Shown one piece after another: positions 19,768-30,375 of a stretch of 64,000 nt of DNA. How positions within the stretch are numbered: position 1 is the stretch's first letter; each line of letters opens with the position of its first letter. The translations under genes and the position numbers were made by a program. This stretch comes from Tetrapisispora phaffii CBS 4417. Taxonomy: Eukaryota; Ascomycota; Saccharomycetes; Saccharomycetales; Saccharomycetaceae. Where the stretch lies: contig NC_016527.1 in the NCBI RefSeq assembly GCF_000236905.1, forward strand, positions 248,001 to 312,000, written 5' to 3'. The notes below the pieces were generated by a model. It was not told where the DNA came from, did no database searches, and worked only from the letters and a program-made list of their open reading frames with translations.

Positions 19768-21390
19768 TATAAACTAGTATACGCATCAACATAATTTTAA
19801 TAACAAATAAGCATTATATACCTTCCGCTCTCTCTGAAAAAACAAAAATACAAGAGAGACAGCATACAGTCACGTGAACACTAAAAATATCTTAAAAATC
19901 TTAAACGTCTTAAGAGTGTTACCCTTTTCTCAATATACAATGAAACAACGTCCTTCATAAAACGAACGGAACGTGTTTTGACAACACAGAACAGGAAAAA
20001 GTGCGTGTACTTGCGTACCAGAGACATGCACACACGCAGACACGCACATACAGAGCATACAAACGACATAGAAAACATCTTCCATCTTCTAATCAGACTT
20101 CCACTAAATATTTAAACATAACAGGAATCCCAAATGAATCCATAATAAGCCAAGAAATGAAAATATCGCAGCAACCACAGCGAGACTCTCAAGGTTTCGA
20201 AAAGTCTAACAATCACACAATTAGTGGAAGCCGACCCTGAAAAAACCTCCAATGTTCACACACTAACATACACCGCACAATTGACAAAAACAAAAAAGAA
20301 AGAAAAATAAGATTCCAGCAAGAAACAGAAACACCCACCACCGCCACCACTACTGTCAGCCACCATAATCACCATTTTTCACTCAACAACACGGAAAATA
20401 CCTTAATAAACCATAGTTAACTCGCTTATTCTTATCGTATTGCTCGAAACCGAACTTGTCACTGCACATTCCACATCGTTCAATTCAATATATTCAATTT
20501 CTTAACAGTGTGTATGCATGTATGCATTGTAAGATTTGACCAAGTAGTTTTTTTTAAATTGCTTTACTCGCGACATAGACGCTTAATTATGCTTACTGTT
20601 ACACAAGCAGTTAGTTATACCTTCAACAGTACTAGAGAAATAGAGGGATGGGCTTCAACCAGAGAGGTTCTGGCAATAGCACTACAAATACTGGTGTTTA
20701 ATAGTTGTTACACAGAGTATAGGCTTCGATTTATTTCCCTCTTTTTCATTTTATTATTTTATTTATTTTAATTAATGGCTGTTCTAAATTGTTCTCCATA
20801 CCTCTTTACATCTTCCACTATGAGGATGAGGTATGTGTGAGTTTATGAGTGTGTGAGTGAAATTTTCTACTCTTTTAACTAACAACAACATGTAAATTCA
20901 ACTGTTAATGACCAACTGAACTACTCTATATTGTAAGTTTTAAAGGATTGAGTTAAAATTCTCTCTTAAGTTGATTCTAAATTTGAAGAGGGCTAACTAG
21001 CTCATAGCATCTCAATTGAACTAAAGAGTAAGCAGGTAAGTAAGGTGTGCATGCAAGAGTTTTTATGTTGCTTTTGTTTTGAATTTCCTCTTCCTTTCTC
21101 TTTGTTATAGTACAACAAGAACAACAACTGCAACATCACTTTCCACACTAAATAATTTTATGAAATTATAAATTTTGAGGAATTTGAAGATTTTTTAAAA
21201 CATATATAAACACTTATGAATTGTTGTTATATAGTATCCTTTTCAACTTGTTAATTGTCATCTTCCATTAAATCTTCTTCTTCCATTATGTTCTTTTTTC
21301 TTGTAAGTTTTTCTACTTCCTTATTTCTTATTTCAATTTAAAAACACCAAGGATATTTTTATCTAAACAAGCAAACTAACAACAATCAAA
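19768..21390. other. Long promoter region of the enolase gene
   Basis: No coding sequence is supported. Toward the gene there is a TATA box (ATATATAAA around 21202, some 185 bases before the start), a CT-rich block (about 21260-21330) and an A-rich leader ending AACAATCAAAATG, typical of highly expressed glycolytic genes. Several CTTCC motifs (Gcr1-type) and an ACACCCACCA (weak Rap1-like) at 20331-20340 are present but unproven. A GTCACGTG box lies at 19869-19876. Confidence 0.55.
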
Positions 21391-22704
21391 ATGGCTATTT
21401 CTAAAGTTTTTGGTAGATACGTCTACGACTCCCGTGGTAACCCAACTGTCGAAGTTGAATTAACCACCGAAAAGGGTGTTTTCAGAGCTATTGTCCCATC
21501 TGGTGCTTCCACTGGTATTCACGAAGCTCTAGAAATGAGAGATGAAGACAAATCCAAATGGATGGGTAAGGGTGTTTTAAACGCTGTTAACAACGTCAAC
21601 AACGTCATTGCTCCAGCTTTAATCAAGGCTAACTTAGATGTCACCAACCAACAAGCCGTTGATGACTTCTTATTATCCTTAGACGGTACTCCAAACAAAT
21701 CTAAGTTAGGTGCTAACGCTATCTTAGGTGTTTCTTTAGCTGCTGCCAGAGCCGCCGCCGCCCAAAAGAACGTCCCATTATACCAACACATTGCTGACAT
21801 TTCTTCCGCTAAGACCTCTCCATTCGTCTTACCAGTTCCATTCTTAAACGTCTTGAACGGTGGTTCCCACGCTGGTGGTGCTTTAGCTTTACAAGAATTC
21901 ATGATTGCTCCAACTGGTGCTTCTTCTTTCTCTGAAGCTCTAAGAATGGGTTCTGAAGTTTACCACAACTTAAAGTCTCTAACCAAGAAGAGATACGGTT
22001 CCTCCGCCGGTAACGTCGGTGACGAAGGTGGTGTTGCTCCAGATATTCAAACTGCTGAAGAAGCTTTAGACTTGATTGTTGATGCTATCAAGGCTGCTGG
22101 TCACGATGGTAAGATCAAGATCGGTTTAGACTGTGCCTCTTCTGAATTCTTCAAAGACGGTAAGTACGACTTAGACTTCAAGAACCCAGAATCTGACAAA
22201 TCTAAGTGGTTATCTGGTCCACAATTAGCTGACTTATATCACTCTTTAATGAAGAAATACCCAATTATCTCCATTGAAGATCCATTTGCCGAAGATGACT
22301 GGGAAGCTTGGAGCCATTTCTTCAAGACCGCTGGTATCCAAATTGTTGCTGATGACTTAACTGTCACCAACCCAGCTAGAATTGCCACTGCCATCGAAAA
22401 GAAGGCTGCTGATGCTTTATTATTAAAGGTTAACCAAATCGGTACCTTATCTGAATCCATCAAGGCTGCTAACGACTCCTTCGCTGCCGGTTGGGGTGTC
22501 ATGGTTTCCCACAGATCTGGTGAAACTGAAGATGTCTTCATTGCTGATTTAGTTGTTGGTTTAAGAACTGGTCAAATTAAGACTGGTGCTCCAGCTAGAT
22601 CCGAAAGATTAGCTAAGTTGAACCAAATCTTAAGAATTGAAGAAGAATTAGGTGACAAGGCTGTCTTCGCCGGTGCTAAATTCCACCACGGTGACAAAAT
22701 CTAA
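21391..22704 (+). CDS. ENO1: Enolase (phosphopyruvate hydratase)
   Basis: Converts 2-phosphoglycerate to phosphoenolpyruvate in glycolysis. At 437 residues it is collinear with S. cerevisiae enolases. It has the His of GGSHAGG (His159 type), the catalytic GDEGGVAP loop, the metal ligand in SIEDPF, the catalytic Lys in [13 protein letters not shown] and the [11 protein letters not shown] signature. In S. cerevisiae ENO1 and ENO2 are a duplicate pair at exactly these sister loci (YGR254W and YHR174W), so this gene is equally related to both and the symbol is nominal. Codon use is strongly biased, with very few rare codons. Unusually, leucine is TTA in 33 of 39 cases, whereas S. cerevisiae highly expressed genes prefer TTG. 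Confidence 0.97.
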   Translation: MAISKVFGRYVYDSRGNPTVEVELTTEKGVFRAIVPSGASTGIHEALEMRDEDKSKWMGKGVLNAVNNVNNVIAPALIKANLDVTNQQAVDDFLLSLDGTPNKSKLGANAILGVSLAAARAAAAQKNVPLYQHIADISSAKTSPFVLPVPFLNVLNGGSHAGGALALQEFMIAPTGASSFSEALRMGSEVYHNLKSLTKKRYGSSAGNVGDEGGVAPDIQTAEEALDLIVDAIKAAGHDGKIKIGLDCASSEFFKDGKYDLDFKNPESDKSKWLSGPQLADLYHSLMKKYPIISIEDPFAEDDWEAWSHFFKTAGIQIVADDLTVTNPARIATAIEKKAADALLLKVNQIGTLSESIKAANDSFAAGWGVMVSHRSGETEDVFIADLVVGLRTGQIKTGAPARSERLAKLNQILRIEEELGDKAVFAGAKFHHGDKI

Positions 22705-23229
22705 ACAGTTTAATATATCAAAATATTTCATGACTTTTATTTAATATATTTACATATTTAGCTAGTTTACTTTTTAACGCTCATTAACGAATCTTATAAG
22801 GTTTAATAATAGATATTGTTTTTCTAAGCTTAAATTCTTAATAATTATTGTATATGTTTAACTTATCTGTTTAGCAAAGTGATCATTATATCTGGGTGTA
22901 TATATTTATCATAGGGACAGCATAATCACAATCATTGTTTTATAACAGCTATAACACATGGTTAATCTTTATCATACTTACAGTCGTAAAAAACTGAAAT
23001 TTAAAAAAATTGAGGGAACTAATCCTTTTCCTGCAAACTTCACTATCTTAGTTTATAACTGTTTAAATGCTTGCATTGAAGTAGATTTAATATTGATTTA
23101 TACACACAAATACATTCATTATAAATATTTAGTCAATTTTCAGATTAGGGATTAAAGTTAATGTATTGACTATAAATGCAACTTTCTAATCGAACATCGC
23201 ACATCATTTAATTATATCAACAAAACATT
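22705..23229. other. Enolase-CTR2 intergenic
   Basis: AT-rich 3' flank of enolase and promoter of CTR2. No gene or recognised element. Confidence 0.5.
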
Positions 23230-23718
23230 ATGGACCATTCATCACATTTGATTAGCAATGTACCTGATCATTCCAATCATGATCATATGGATATGGGCGA
23301 TGAAACCTGTTCGATGAATATGATATTTACATGGGACTATAAAAACGTTTGTGTTGTATTCAAATGGTGGCATATTAGAACTACACTTGATTTGGTTTTA
23401 AGTATTTTGGCTATTGCATTTCTATGCTACGTTTATGAGTTTTTGAAACAGTTCATACATAAGAAACAATTATATTACAATTCTACGTTGAATTTAAATG
23501 TGAACAATACAGGCTCCAAATTAGAAAAACGAATTAAACTAATGAATAGCTGTTACTATGGTTTACAAGTTACCTTTTCTTTCATGATCATGTTGATTTT
23601 TATGACCTACAATGGATGGTTAATGTTGGCTATCCTCTTTGGAACAATATGGGGAAATTATTCATGGGGTTTTTTATTAAATGGCTCGACTTCCGACAAT
23701 AGTCTGGCATGTCACTAA
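23230..23718 (+). CDS. CTR2: Vacuolar copper transporter Ctr2
   Basis: A Ctr-family copper transporter that in S. cerevisiae releases copper from the vacuole. It has a short His/Met-rich N-terminus (HSNHDHMDMGDETCSMNM) that can bind Cu(I), then three membrane segments: about 55-77, 112-132 and 134-152. The second carries a Met-rich MIMLIFM motif, and the third is the small-residue helix with Gly (FGTIWGNYSWG) that packs the trimer. Length 162 compares with 189 in S. cerevisiae. Enolase-CTR2-FMO1 order equals YHR174W-YHR175W-YHR176W. Confidence 0.93.
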   Translation: MDHSSHLISNVPDHSNHDHMDMGDETCSMNMIFTWDYKNVCVVFKWWHIRTTLDLVLSILAIAFLCYVYEFLKQFIHKKQLYYNSTLNLNVNNTGSKLEKRIKLMNSCYYGLQVTFSFMIMLIFMTYNGWLMLAILFGTIWGNYSWGFLLNGSTSDNSLACH

Positions 23719-24198
23719 AAATCTTGTTTTACCCTAAAACGTTTTTAATTGATCATATTCAATACATCAATGAATATGCAAAACATGTTTTAATAGAGTA
23801 AATAGGGTGATCTAATGAATATTTAACTGAGATTATACAAAATGTCCTTGATATCATGTCAAAAAATCTCATTCGAGATCTCCCATAGTTAATCAATTCC
23901 TGATAGCAGTCTATCATACTTATTTCATCAATATCAATTTTAATTCAATAGCTATCACATCTATTACCATTGAGGTTTTGACTCTTGCTATTTTATTATA
24001 ACATGCAGAAAAGAGAGCAAATGTTTAGCATTTTGGAGTGTTGCAATTAATTAACTTTTTTATTACATATTTAAGGAAAAATAAATAACTCAATTACACT
24101 TATATAAAAGAAATGAACAATTCAATAAATATTAAGATTATTAGGAACAAAAATCATTCAATAATAATTGTCCATTGATCTTACAAAGGAACAACTAA
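23719..24198. other. CTR2-FMO1 intergenic
   Basis: AT-rich spacer and FMO1 promoter, with a short A-rich leader before the FMO1 start. Nothing else was recognised. Confidence 0.5.
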
Positions 24199-25569
24199 AT
24201 GACATACATCAATAATACCAAAAAGTTAGCAATCATTGGCGCTGGACCAGGTGGCCTAGCAACGGCAAGGGTGTTCTTGCGTAATTGTCCTCAATATCGT
24301 ATTGATTTATTTGAAAAACAATCTTCAATTGGTGGTGTCTGGAATTATGATGATAATAATAAGGACGGTAAGGTTATGTACGATCACTTAGAGACTAATA
24401 TTTGCAAACAGTTGATGCAGTTTAGCGATTTCCCGTTCCCTGAAGATGTCTCCACTTTCCCTAAGAGAAAAGATGTTCTACATTACTTAAAAAGTTACTA
24501 CGAAAAGTTTCTTAAAAACAAGGATAATCTAGTTATGCATTTAGAAACAAAGGTTGAGAATATTGAAAAGGTTGAAACAGAATCAAAGTGGAGAATTACT
24601 ACCATAAATTTATCTAATAAGGAAACAAAGACTGAATTGTACGATTATGTAATTGTATCGAATGGTCACTATGAGTATTGTAATTTTCCAACTAATATAC
24701 TTGGTATGAAAGAAAGTTTAGAAGAGAAGATGGTATTTCATTCGAAAGATTTTCAAAATTGCCAATTTGCCAAAGATAAAACAGTTGTTGTAATCGGAAA
24801 TGGTAGCTCAGGCCAGGATATTGTCGTCCAATTAGCTACTGTCGCTAAGAAAGTCTATAATAGTGTAAATGAATTGAGCAAAAATGATATGATTCACGAT
24901 CTATTATGGGAAATGGGTTGCGTAGAATTTGTTCCTAAAATAGTGGAATGCGATGCTAAGACCCACACAGTATCATTACTAGATGGAAGGGTTATAAATG
25001 ATATTGATTATATCATTTGTGCTACCGGTTACAAGTATAATTTCCCATTCATGGAGAAAAGATTAAAGAATATTCTATTGACAAATAATCCAAATGGCGA
25101 TATTGCTTCTGATAGTGGATCTGGTAGAGTTTATAACTTATGGGAACAGATATTATACACCAACGACCATTCGATTGGATTTATCTTACTATCACAAATG
25201 ATTATTCCTTTCCCACTAGCAGAATTACAAGCTGCGGTATTATCTCAAGTTTTCGAAAATAAAATTCATATCCCACATACATTTAAACCTGATAATAATA
25301 GTGAAAGTTATCATTCCTTTCCAGAGCTCACGGATATTGAATATTATAGGCATTTACAAAAATTACTAGACGACACAAATTACGATCCAACCAGTAATTT
25401 CAAACCAGTGAAGTGGGACACATATCACAGAGAATTGAGATCAACAAGCAAAGACAACAAAACTGAGAGAAATAAAATGTTAATTAAACATGCAAAAATA
25501 TTGAGAGAGAAGGGACTACCATATAAATTGATCCCAATTGAAGAAGATGAATTGGAGAAGTTGGCCTGA
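24199..25569 (+). CDS. FMO1: Flavin-containing monooxygenase Fmo1
   Basis: Oxidises thiols such as glutathione with NADPH and O2; in S. cerevisiae it supports oxidative folding at the ER face. The N-terminal FAD-binding GAGPGG (residues 15-20) and the NADPH-binding GNGSSG near 197-202 are present. So are the FMO-type MVFHSKDFQN segment just before that and the ATGYKY motif near 275. Length 456 compares with 432 in S. cerevisiae. Position after CTR2 is conserved. Confidence 0.94.
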   Translation: MTYINNTKKLAIIGAGPGGLATARVFLRNCPQYRIDLFEKQSSIGGVWNYDDNNKDGKVMYDHLETNICKQLMQFSDFPFPEDVSTFPKRKDVLHYLKSYYEKFLKNKDNLVMHLETKVENIEKVETESKWRITTINLSNKETKTELYDYVIVSNGHYEYCNFPTNILGMKESLEEKMVFHSKDFQNCQFAKDKTVVVIGNGSSGQDIVVQLATVAKKVYNSVNELSKNDMIHDLLWEMGCVEFVPKIVECDAKTHTVSLLDGRVINDIDYIICATGYKYNFPFMEKRLKNILLTNNPNGDIASDSGSGRVYNLWEQILYTNDHSIGFILLSQMIIPFPLAELQAAVLSQVFENKIHIPHTFKPDNNSESYHSFPELTDIEYYRHLQKLLDDTNYDPTSNFKPVKWDTYHRELRSTSKDNKTERNKMLIKHAKILREKGLPYKLIPIEEDELEKLA

Positions 25570-26495
25570 TCGCCCCATATTTGTAATTAGTTAGAGTTTA
25601 GATACGAAAGAAATTATTTTATATGACTTTTAAAACGTTTTAAGATTTCTTGTCAAGTTATGCTACTGGAGGGGGGTACTGTATCAAATGTTACATCCAT
25701 ATTCACCGAGCTACCTATTTTATTCCACTAGATGAGTATTAGTTATATAGTACTCATATGTACACTTCTATAAAACATAGCATATGTCAATATGGAGATC
25801 CATTGTGCAGAGAGACGGAGACAAGAAGTAAGAAGACGTACCAAGTGGCATGAGCACAGCTATGCTGTAATCAATTAAGTTGCAATCGCTTTTGCTGTAA
25901 GCCGAATACCTGAAAACTTGAAGTACTCTCAATTGACGTCCAGAAGGTGTCAAGAAGACCATATTATATCAGGCGACGCTCTTACTTTTGCTCTCTCTTT
26001 TTATCATTGCTGACACTTCTTTTATCGATCTAAAGGTACTCTTTTATCGAACAGAACTTATGAATGCATTTCCATTCACATCGTTCTCTTCTCTCTCCAA
26101 CGTTTCTTTTTCTTCCATTTCTTTTTTGTGCGGTTTCGATGTTTTTCTTTCTTCTTCATAATAAGTTTTATATCGAGTTTCGAGATCAAGAAACTGGTAT
26201 AAAACTATTTCAGTGAATTTAGAAGTCATCAATATACTTAATTCAATGAATGTTATTCGAAGATTTTTGATGGTATGAATGCAGTACTTTAAGTAGTTCA
26301 AGATTTAATAGACGTATTCTTGACTTATTTATCATTGTTACTTTTTTTTAACTGAATACTTGGGTTGGATGCATTGATAAGAAGCCTATTCATATAAAAA
26401 AACCAGAGATAGTATTTTACTAATAAATAGAATCCAATAGGAACATACAGAATTTCCCCGAACTTTCACAAGATACAAAAGTAACTAGTTTAATT
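25570..26495. other. FMO1-STB5 intergenic, 0.9 kb
   Basis: No convincing gene. In S. cerevisiae YHR177W lies between FMO1 and STB5; I see no recognisable remnant of it here. Contains CT-rich tracts and a G6 run near 25671. Confidence 0.5.
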
Positions 26496-29129
26496 ATGGA
26501 TACCGGAACTTCCAATGATTCTAATAGTGGTTCTATGACATCTAATAAGGCCGACTTAATGGTAAACCAATCATCTACTATTACCCCAGATAACGAAATT
26601 GATGAAATTAAAAATATCAAGAATTTAGAAATGAAATCTGTAGAAAACTCAACGGATGACCACATTAATGATATTCCGATAGAGTCCCCGACGGATGTTA
26701 TGAAATGTTATGAAAATATTGATTCGGATAATGCTGACTTAAAGGACACAATTTCATTTGGTGGGCAACAACTTCAATCGTATTCTTGTTCTAGATGTAG
26801 GAGATTGAAGAAAAAATGTTTGAGACAAATGCCAAAATGTTCAAATTGTGTTGCATCTCATTATGCTTGTGAATACATAGGAAGATTGCCAAGAAGATCT
26901 AAGAAAGAGCTAAAAGCTGCAATGCTGAGAGGTGAGTTTAATCCTAAGAAAAAGAAATTAACCATAACGAATGATAAAAAAGATCGGAAGATGATAAGGA
27001 AAAATGACAATATGACATTATCAAAAAATAATAGTTCATCTAATTTACAGTCCGATTCAACACCATTTTCGGATATGCATGCAAATCAACCAGCAAACAA
27101 TATGAACAATCCAGAACATTCATATACGCCAAATTCAATGTCTGATAATATGCTTGATACAAGTATAAAGACTCTATCTGGCACAAATTTACAAAATCAA
27201 ATGGAAGGTATATCTTCGTTGATATCTGCTTTAAATTCCGATTTTATTCCAAAAAATACAAGTTCTAGTAATACATTAATGACAGCAGCTGGAAATATAG
27301 AAAAAGGGTTATCAAATATTTTTTCAGTTGAAAATATGGATAATCTTAATAATGATAACTCCAATGTGAAAAATAACACTTTTCTCTACGCCAACAGTGG
27401 GAATACAATTTCAAAATTTTCAAAGGATAATCCAAATTTGCCATTAGATCAGTTATCTACCTTGCCAGTTCCATCTTTTACAAATTTAATATCGAATAAT
27501 AATGATAATAATGGCTCAACTACGAAACTTACCAATCCCCTCGTTCTAAATTTTGGTACTCGAGCTGGAAGTGGTATAAGAAATCAACTATCAAATAATA
27601 AAATAAATAACAATAAAGCATACAATGAGAAAATTTCAACATTCAATGTTGAAATGATAGATTCAACACCAATTACAGATTCTGCTATTCAAGTAGAGAC
27701 CATTTCATCTGTATTTCAAGGTGCAAAGGATACACCTTGGGTAACGGAAGATCACTCATTCAGAGCAGTTGATAGATCATTATATGATAGATTTATTGCT
27801 GCATATTTTAACCATAATCATAGAACTTTCCCGATGATAGATAAAATTGCCTTCTTAAACAGTGTTTCAACCATTAGAGATTTCACGCAAATGGATGGAC
27901 AATATAGCGAAACATTTATATTTAAATTGAATATGATCATGGCTATCGGTTGTACGACTTTACACAGAGCAGGAATGCTATCAAAAGATCAAGAGTTATT
28001 AAGTGAACATTTTGCATACTTAGCAATGAAAAAATTTTCCGCAGTGGTAAAGTTACAAAACATTGACACAGTAATTTGTTTATTATTACTTGGGGTTTAT
28101 TCGTTTTTTGAACCAAAAGGTGTTTCATCTTGGACCATAAGTGGTATTATTATGAGGTTAGTGATTGCGTTAGGGTTAAATAGATCATTGACACAGACCA
28201 AGTTAAGGCAAATGTCAGTTGCTGATGTTGAAATAAGGAATAGAATATTCTGGAGCGCATACTGTTATGAACGTTTAGTTTCTACGTCATTGGGTAAAAT
28301 GTCTGCCATTTCAGATGATTCGATTAATGTACCTCCTCCTCGTGCTTTAATTCAAGAGGAAGAAAGTGACATCGAAGTAACATTAATGACAATTACTTTG
28401 CGTAGATTAAGTGGTCGTATATACAATAAAATACACTCAGTAGCTGCTGTTAAACACGATTATAGCCCTCAAGAAAAACTTCAACTAATTGCCGACTTAA
28501 GAAAAGAAATAGATGACACCTATACTGAACAACGTGCAAAAATTCAACAAAAGAAAACTGCGAATTATTCTATGGCTTACTTCAATAGCGAGATGATAGG
28601 AGATGATCACGACATGATATCATTTAACAGTTCGGATATTTGGCTGGCGATGAGATACAGTCAATTCCAAATCATGCTTTATAGACCATCTGCATTAATT
28701 CCTAAACCATCATTAGAATCCTTAACTATACTTGGCGAATTTTGTTTAAAAGCATTGAAGTTTACGTACATACTTTACAAGAAGAAGATGTTACCCCTTA
28801 ATTGGATAACGTTATTCAGAGCACTCTCTATCTGTAATACCATGTTATATTGTTTATGCCAATGGAGCATAGATATTACTGAGAGTAAGAAGGAAATTCA
28901 ACAATGTGTTGATATCTTACAACATTTTGGAGAAAAATGGGTGTTTGCTAAAAACTGCGCTGAGGTTTTCCAAAATATCAGCAATACAATAATTGATATC
29001 AGTTTAAGTAATGGCCAAGTTCCTAACATGGATAAATTAACTAGAGAATTATTTGGTGCAAGTGATGAATATAAGGATATTTTAGATGAAAATAATGTTG
29101 ATATAGCATGGAATGACAGATTTCCATAA
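26496..29129 (+). CDS. STB5: Zn2Cys6 transcription factor Stb5
   Basis: Regulates multidrug resistance and oxidative-stress/NADPH genes in S. cerevisiae. The binuclear zinc cluster has the six Cys at 98, 101, 108, 115, 118 and 125 (CX2CX6CX6CX2CX6C), followed by the RLPRRSKKELKAAMLRGEF linker typical of Stb5. A long Asn-rich low-complexity stretch (about 150-400) precedes the fungal-specific middle homology domain, which includes YFNHNHRTFPMIDKIAFLNS and FEPKGVSSWTISGIIMRL. The C-terminus (MDKLTRELFGASDEYKDILD) is strongly conserved. Compared with S. cerevisiae Stb5 (743 residues) it has an extra N-terminal region of about 75 residues. Orthology is secure. Confidence 0.96.
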   Translation: MDTGTSNDSNSGSMTSNKADLMVNQSSTITPDNEIDEIKNIKNLEMKSVENSTDDHINDIPIESPTDVMKCYENIDSDNADLKDTISFGGQQLQSYSCSRCRRLKKKCLRQMPKCSNCVASHYACEYIGRLPRRSKKELKAAMLRGEFNPKKKKLTITNDKKDRKMIRKNDNMTLSKNNSSSNLQSDSTPFSDMHANQPANNMNNPEHSYTPNSMSDNMLDTSIKTLSGTNLQNQMEGISSLISALNSDFIPKNTSSSNTLMTAAGNIEKGLSNIFSVENMDNLNNDNSNVKNNTFLYANSGNTISKFSKDNPNLPLDQLSTLPVPSFTNLISNNNDNNGSTTKLTNPLVLNFGTRAGSGIRNQLSNNKINNNKAYNEKISTFNVEMIDSTPITDSAIQVETISSVFQGAKDTPWVTEDHSFRAVDRSLYDRFIAAYFNHNHRTFPMIDKIAFLNSVSTIRDFTQMDGQYSETFIFKLNMIMAIGCTTLHRAGMLSKDQELLSEHFAYLAMKKFSAVVKLQNIDTVICLLLLGVYSFFEPKGVSSWTISGIIMRLVIALGLNRSLTQTKLRQMSVADVEIRNRIFWSAYCYERLVSTSLGKMSAISDDSINVPPPRALIQEEESDIEVTLMTITLRRLSGRIYNKIHSVAAVKHDYSPQEKLQLIADLRKEIDDTYTEQRAKIQQKKTANYSMAYFNSEMIGDDHDMISFNSSDIWLAMRYSQFQIMLYRPSALIPKPSLESLTILGEFCLKALKFTYILYKKKMLPLNWITLFRALSICNTMLYCLCQWSIDITESKKEIQQCVDILQHFGEKWVFAKNCAEVFQNISNTIIDISLSNGQVPNMDKLTRELFGASDEYKDILDENNVDIAWNDRFP

Positions 29130-29597
29130 TGAGTAAATTTACTAAGGCGTTATTATTATTCCGTCTTTGTCATTCCCTTTATGATTAGATCGAAAGTTTC
29201 TCTTAACATTGCATTTTTTAAATCCTAGTACTTGTACGCTGCATTATAATTAGATGATAGACTGTAGAAATATAAAGACTTAAGGTTTAGATGCAGCACA
29301 TTCGGTTACCTAATATGGATATATATTATTTATTTGTAATGCTGTAAAATCAATAATGACTATGACCTTATAAAAGTTACTAAATGATAGCTTATACGTT
29401 ATATCAGTTGCGCCATCTATATTATTTATCGAGCCCTGAAATATCATTCGAACTCTGTCAATTTCTGTTACTGTCAGGAATCTGAGATTTATAATAGAAA
29501 TTTATAGTATATACGTTCCATTATTAGTAAAGACAAATTACAATCAGTAATGATAATAGAAGTTTTAGAACTTGGTCACATTTCTGATGTGAAATAC
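29130..29597. other. STB5 3' flank
   Basis: AT-rich with no gene seen, ending at the target-site duplication of the solo LTR. Confidence 0.5.
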
Positions 29598-29950
29598 TGC
29601 TCAATAGATGAATTCATTGCTTTAATATATTAAAATGTGGTTAAATTATATACTATATAATTAGATTAATCTCTCTGGTCTCTTGGGCCTGGATCAATGA
29701 ATTGTTAACTATTGATTACCGGGGTTTATATATAGATCATATTTCAATCTACCGTTCTGTCCAACGAGATGACGTCGTCGAATTGAACACGTATGGCAGA
29801 GTGATGGTTCTACAGTACTATTTATGCATTAGAAATTCTGCTATTACATTCTCGTGAGGACTTATTGTTTCAGTTTTACAACAATAGTCTCGTATAGAGG
29901 TAATATCTGGTATCGTATAGTCACTTATACGACCAGTGTCATTTTCAACA
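29598..29950 (-). mobile_element. Solo LTR, 353 bp, of the gag-pol element's family
   Basis: Read on the minus strand it begins TGTTGAAAATGACACTGG and ends TATTGAGCA (TG...CA). It matches, base for base over long stretches, the two halves of the 5' LTR of the element at 35873. It is flanked by the 5-bp direct repeat AATAC (29593-29597 and 29951-29955), the expected target-site duplication. It lies 110 bases upstream of tRNA-Thr. Confidence 0.95.
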
Positions 29951-30060
29951 AATACAACTATTGAGCAAGATTCCTCCTGATAGTCACTATAATAAAACGT
30001 ATCACAATGACAGCATAATCAAGATAAATTAAACAAAAAACACTTGTACTATTAGTTATT

Positions 30061-30131
30061 GCCTCCTTAGCTTAGTGGTAGAGCGTTGCACTTGTAATGC
30101 AAAGGTCGCTAGTTCAATTCTGGCAGGTGGC
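30061..30131 (+). tRNA. tRNA-Thr (anticodon TGT), no intron
   Basis: Full cloverleaf: acceptor GCCTCCT/AGGTGGC, D-arm with A box TAGCTTAGTGG, anticodon arm TTGCA-CTTGTAA-TGCAA with TGT, and T-arm GCTAG-TTCAATT-CTGGC. A poly-T terminator follows at once. The fourth acceptor pair is T-T, a mismatch. Confidence 0.95.
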
Positions 30132-30375
30132 AATTTTTTTTGGTAATTTTTCTTTCATTATCTTTTTTTTTTTGAATTCGGTGACACAAACTTAATACGG
30201 TCTCAAAATGTCAGAATCGCAAGAGATTGTGTTGATATATTAATCTAAAAATTGATATTAAATCTTTAGTTACATTTGTTGAACTTAATATGTACTACAT
30301 AAAATAAATCCTATAAATTTTACTCTAAGTTATTCTAATAAAAAGTAGTTAGCAGGTATATCTTGAAAGATACCG

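Noticed and set aside
19869..19876. GTCACGTG as a centromere CDEI
   Set aside because: The following 200 bases lack CDEIII and are not AT-rich enough.
29951..29969. AATACAACTATTGAGCAAG resembling the end of the gag-pol element LTR in plus orientation
   Set aside because: Only about 17 bases of similarity; too short to claim an older LTR remnant.
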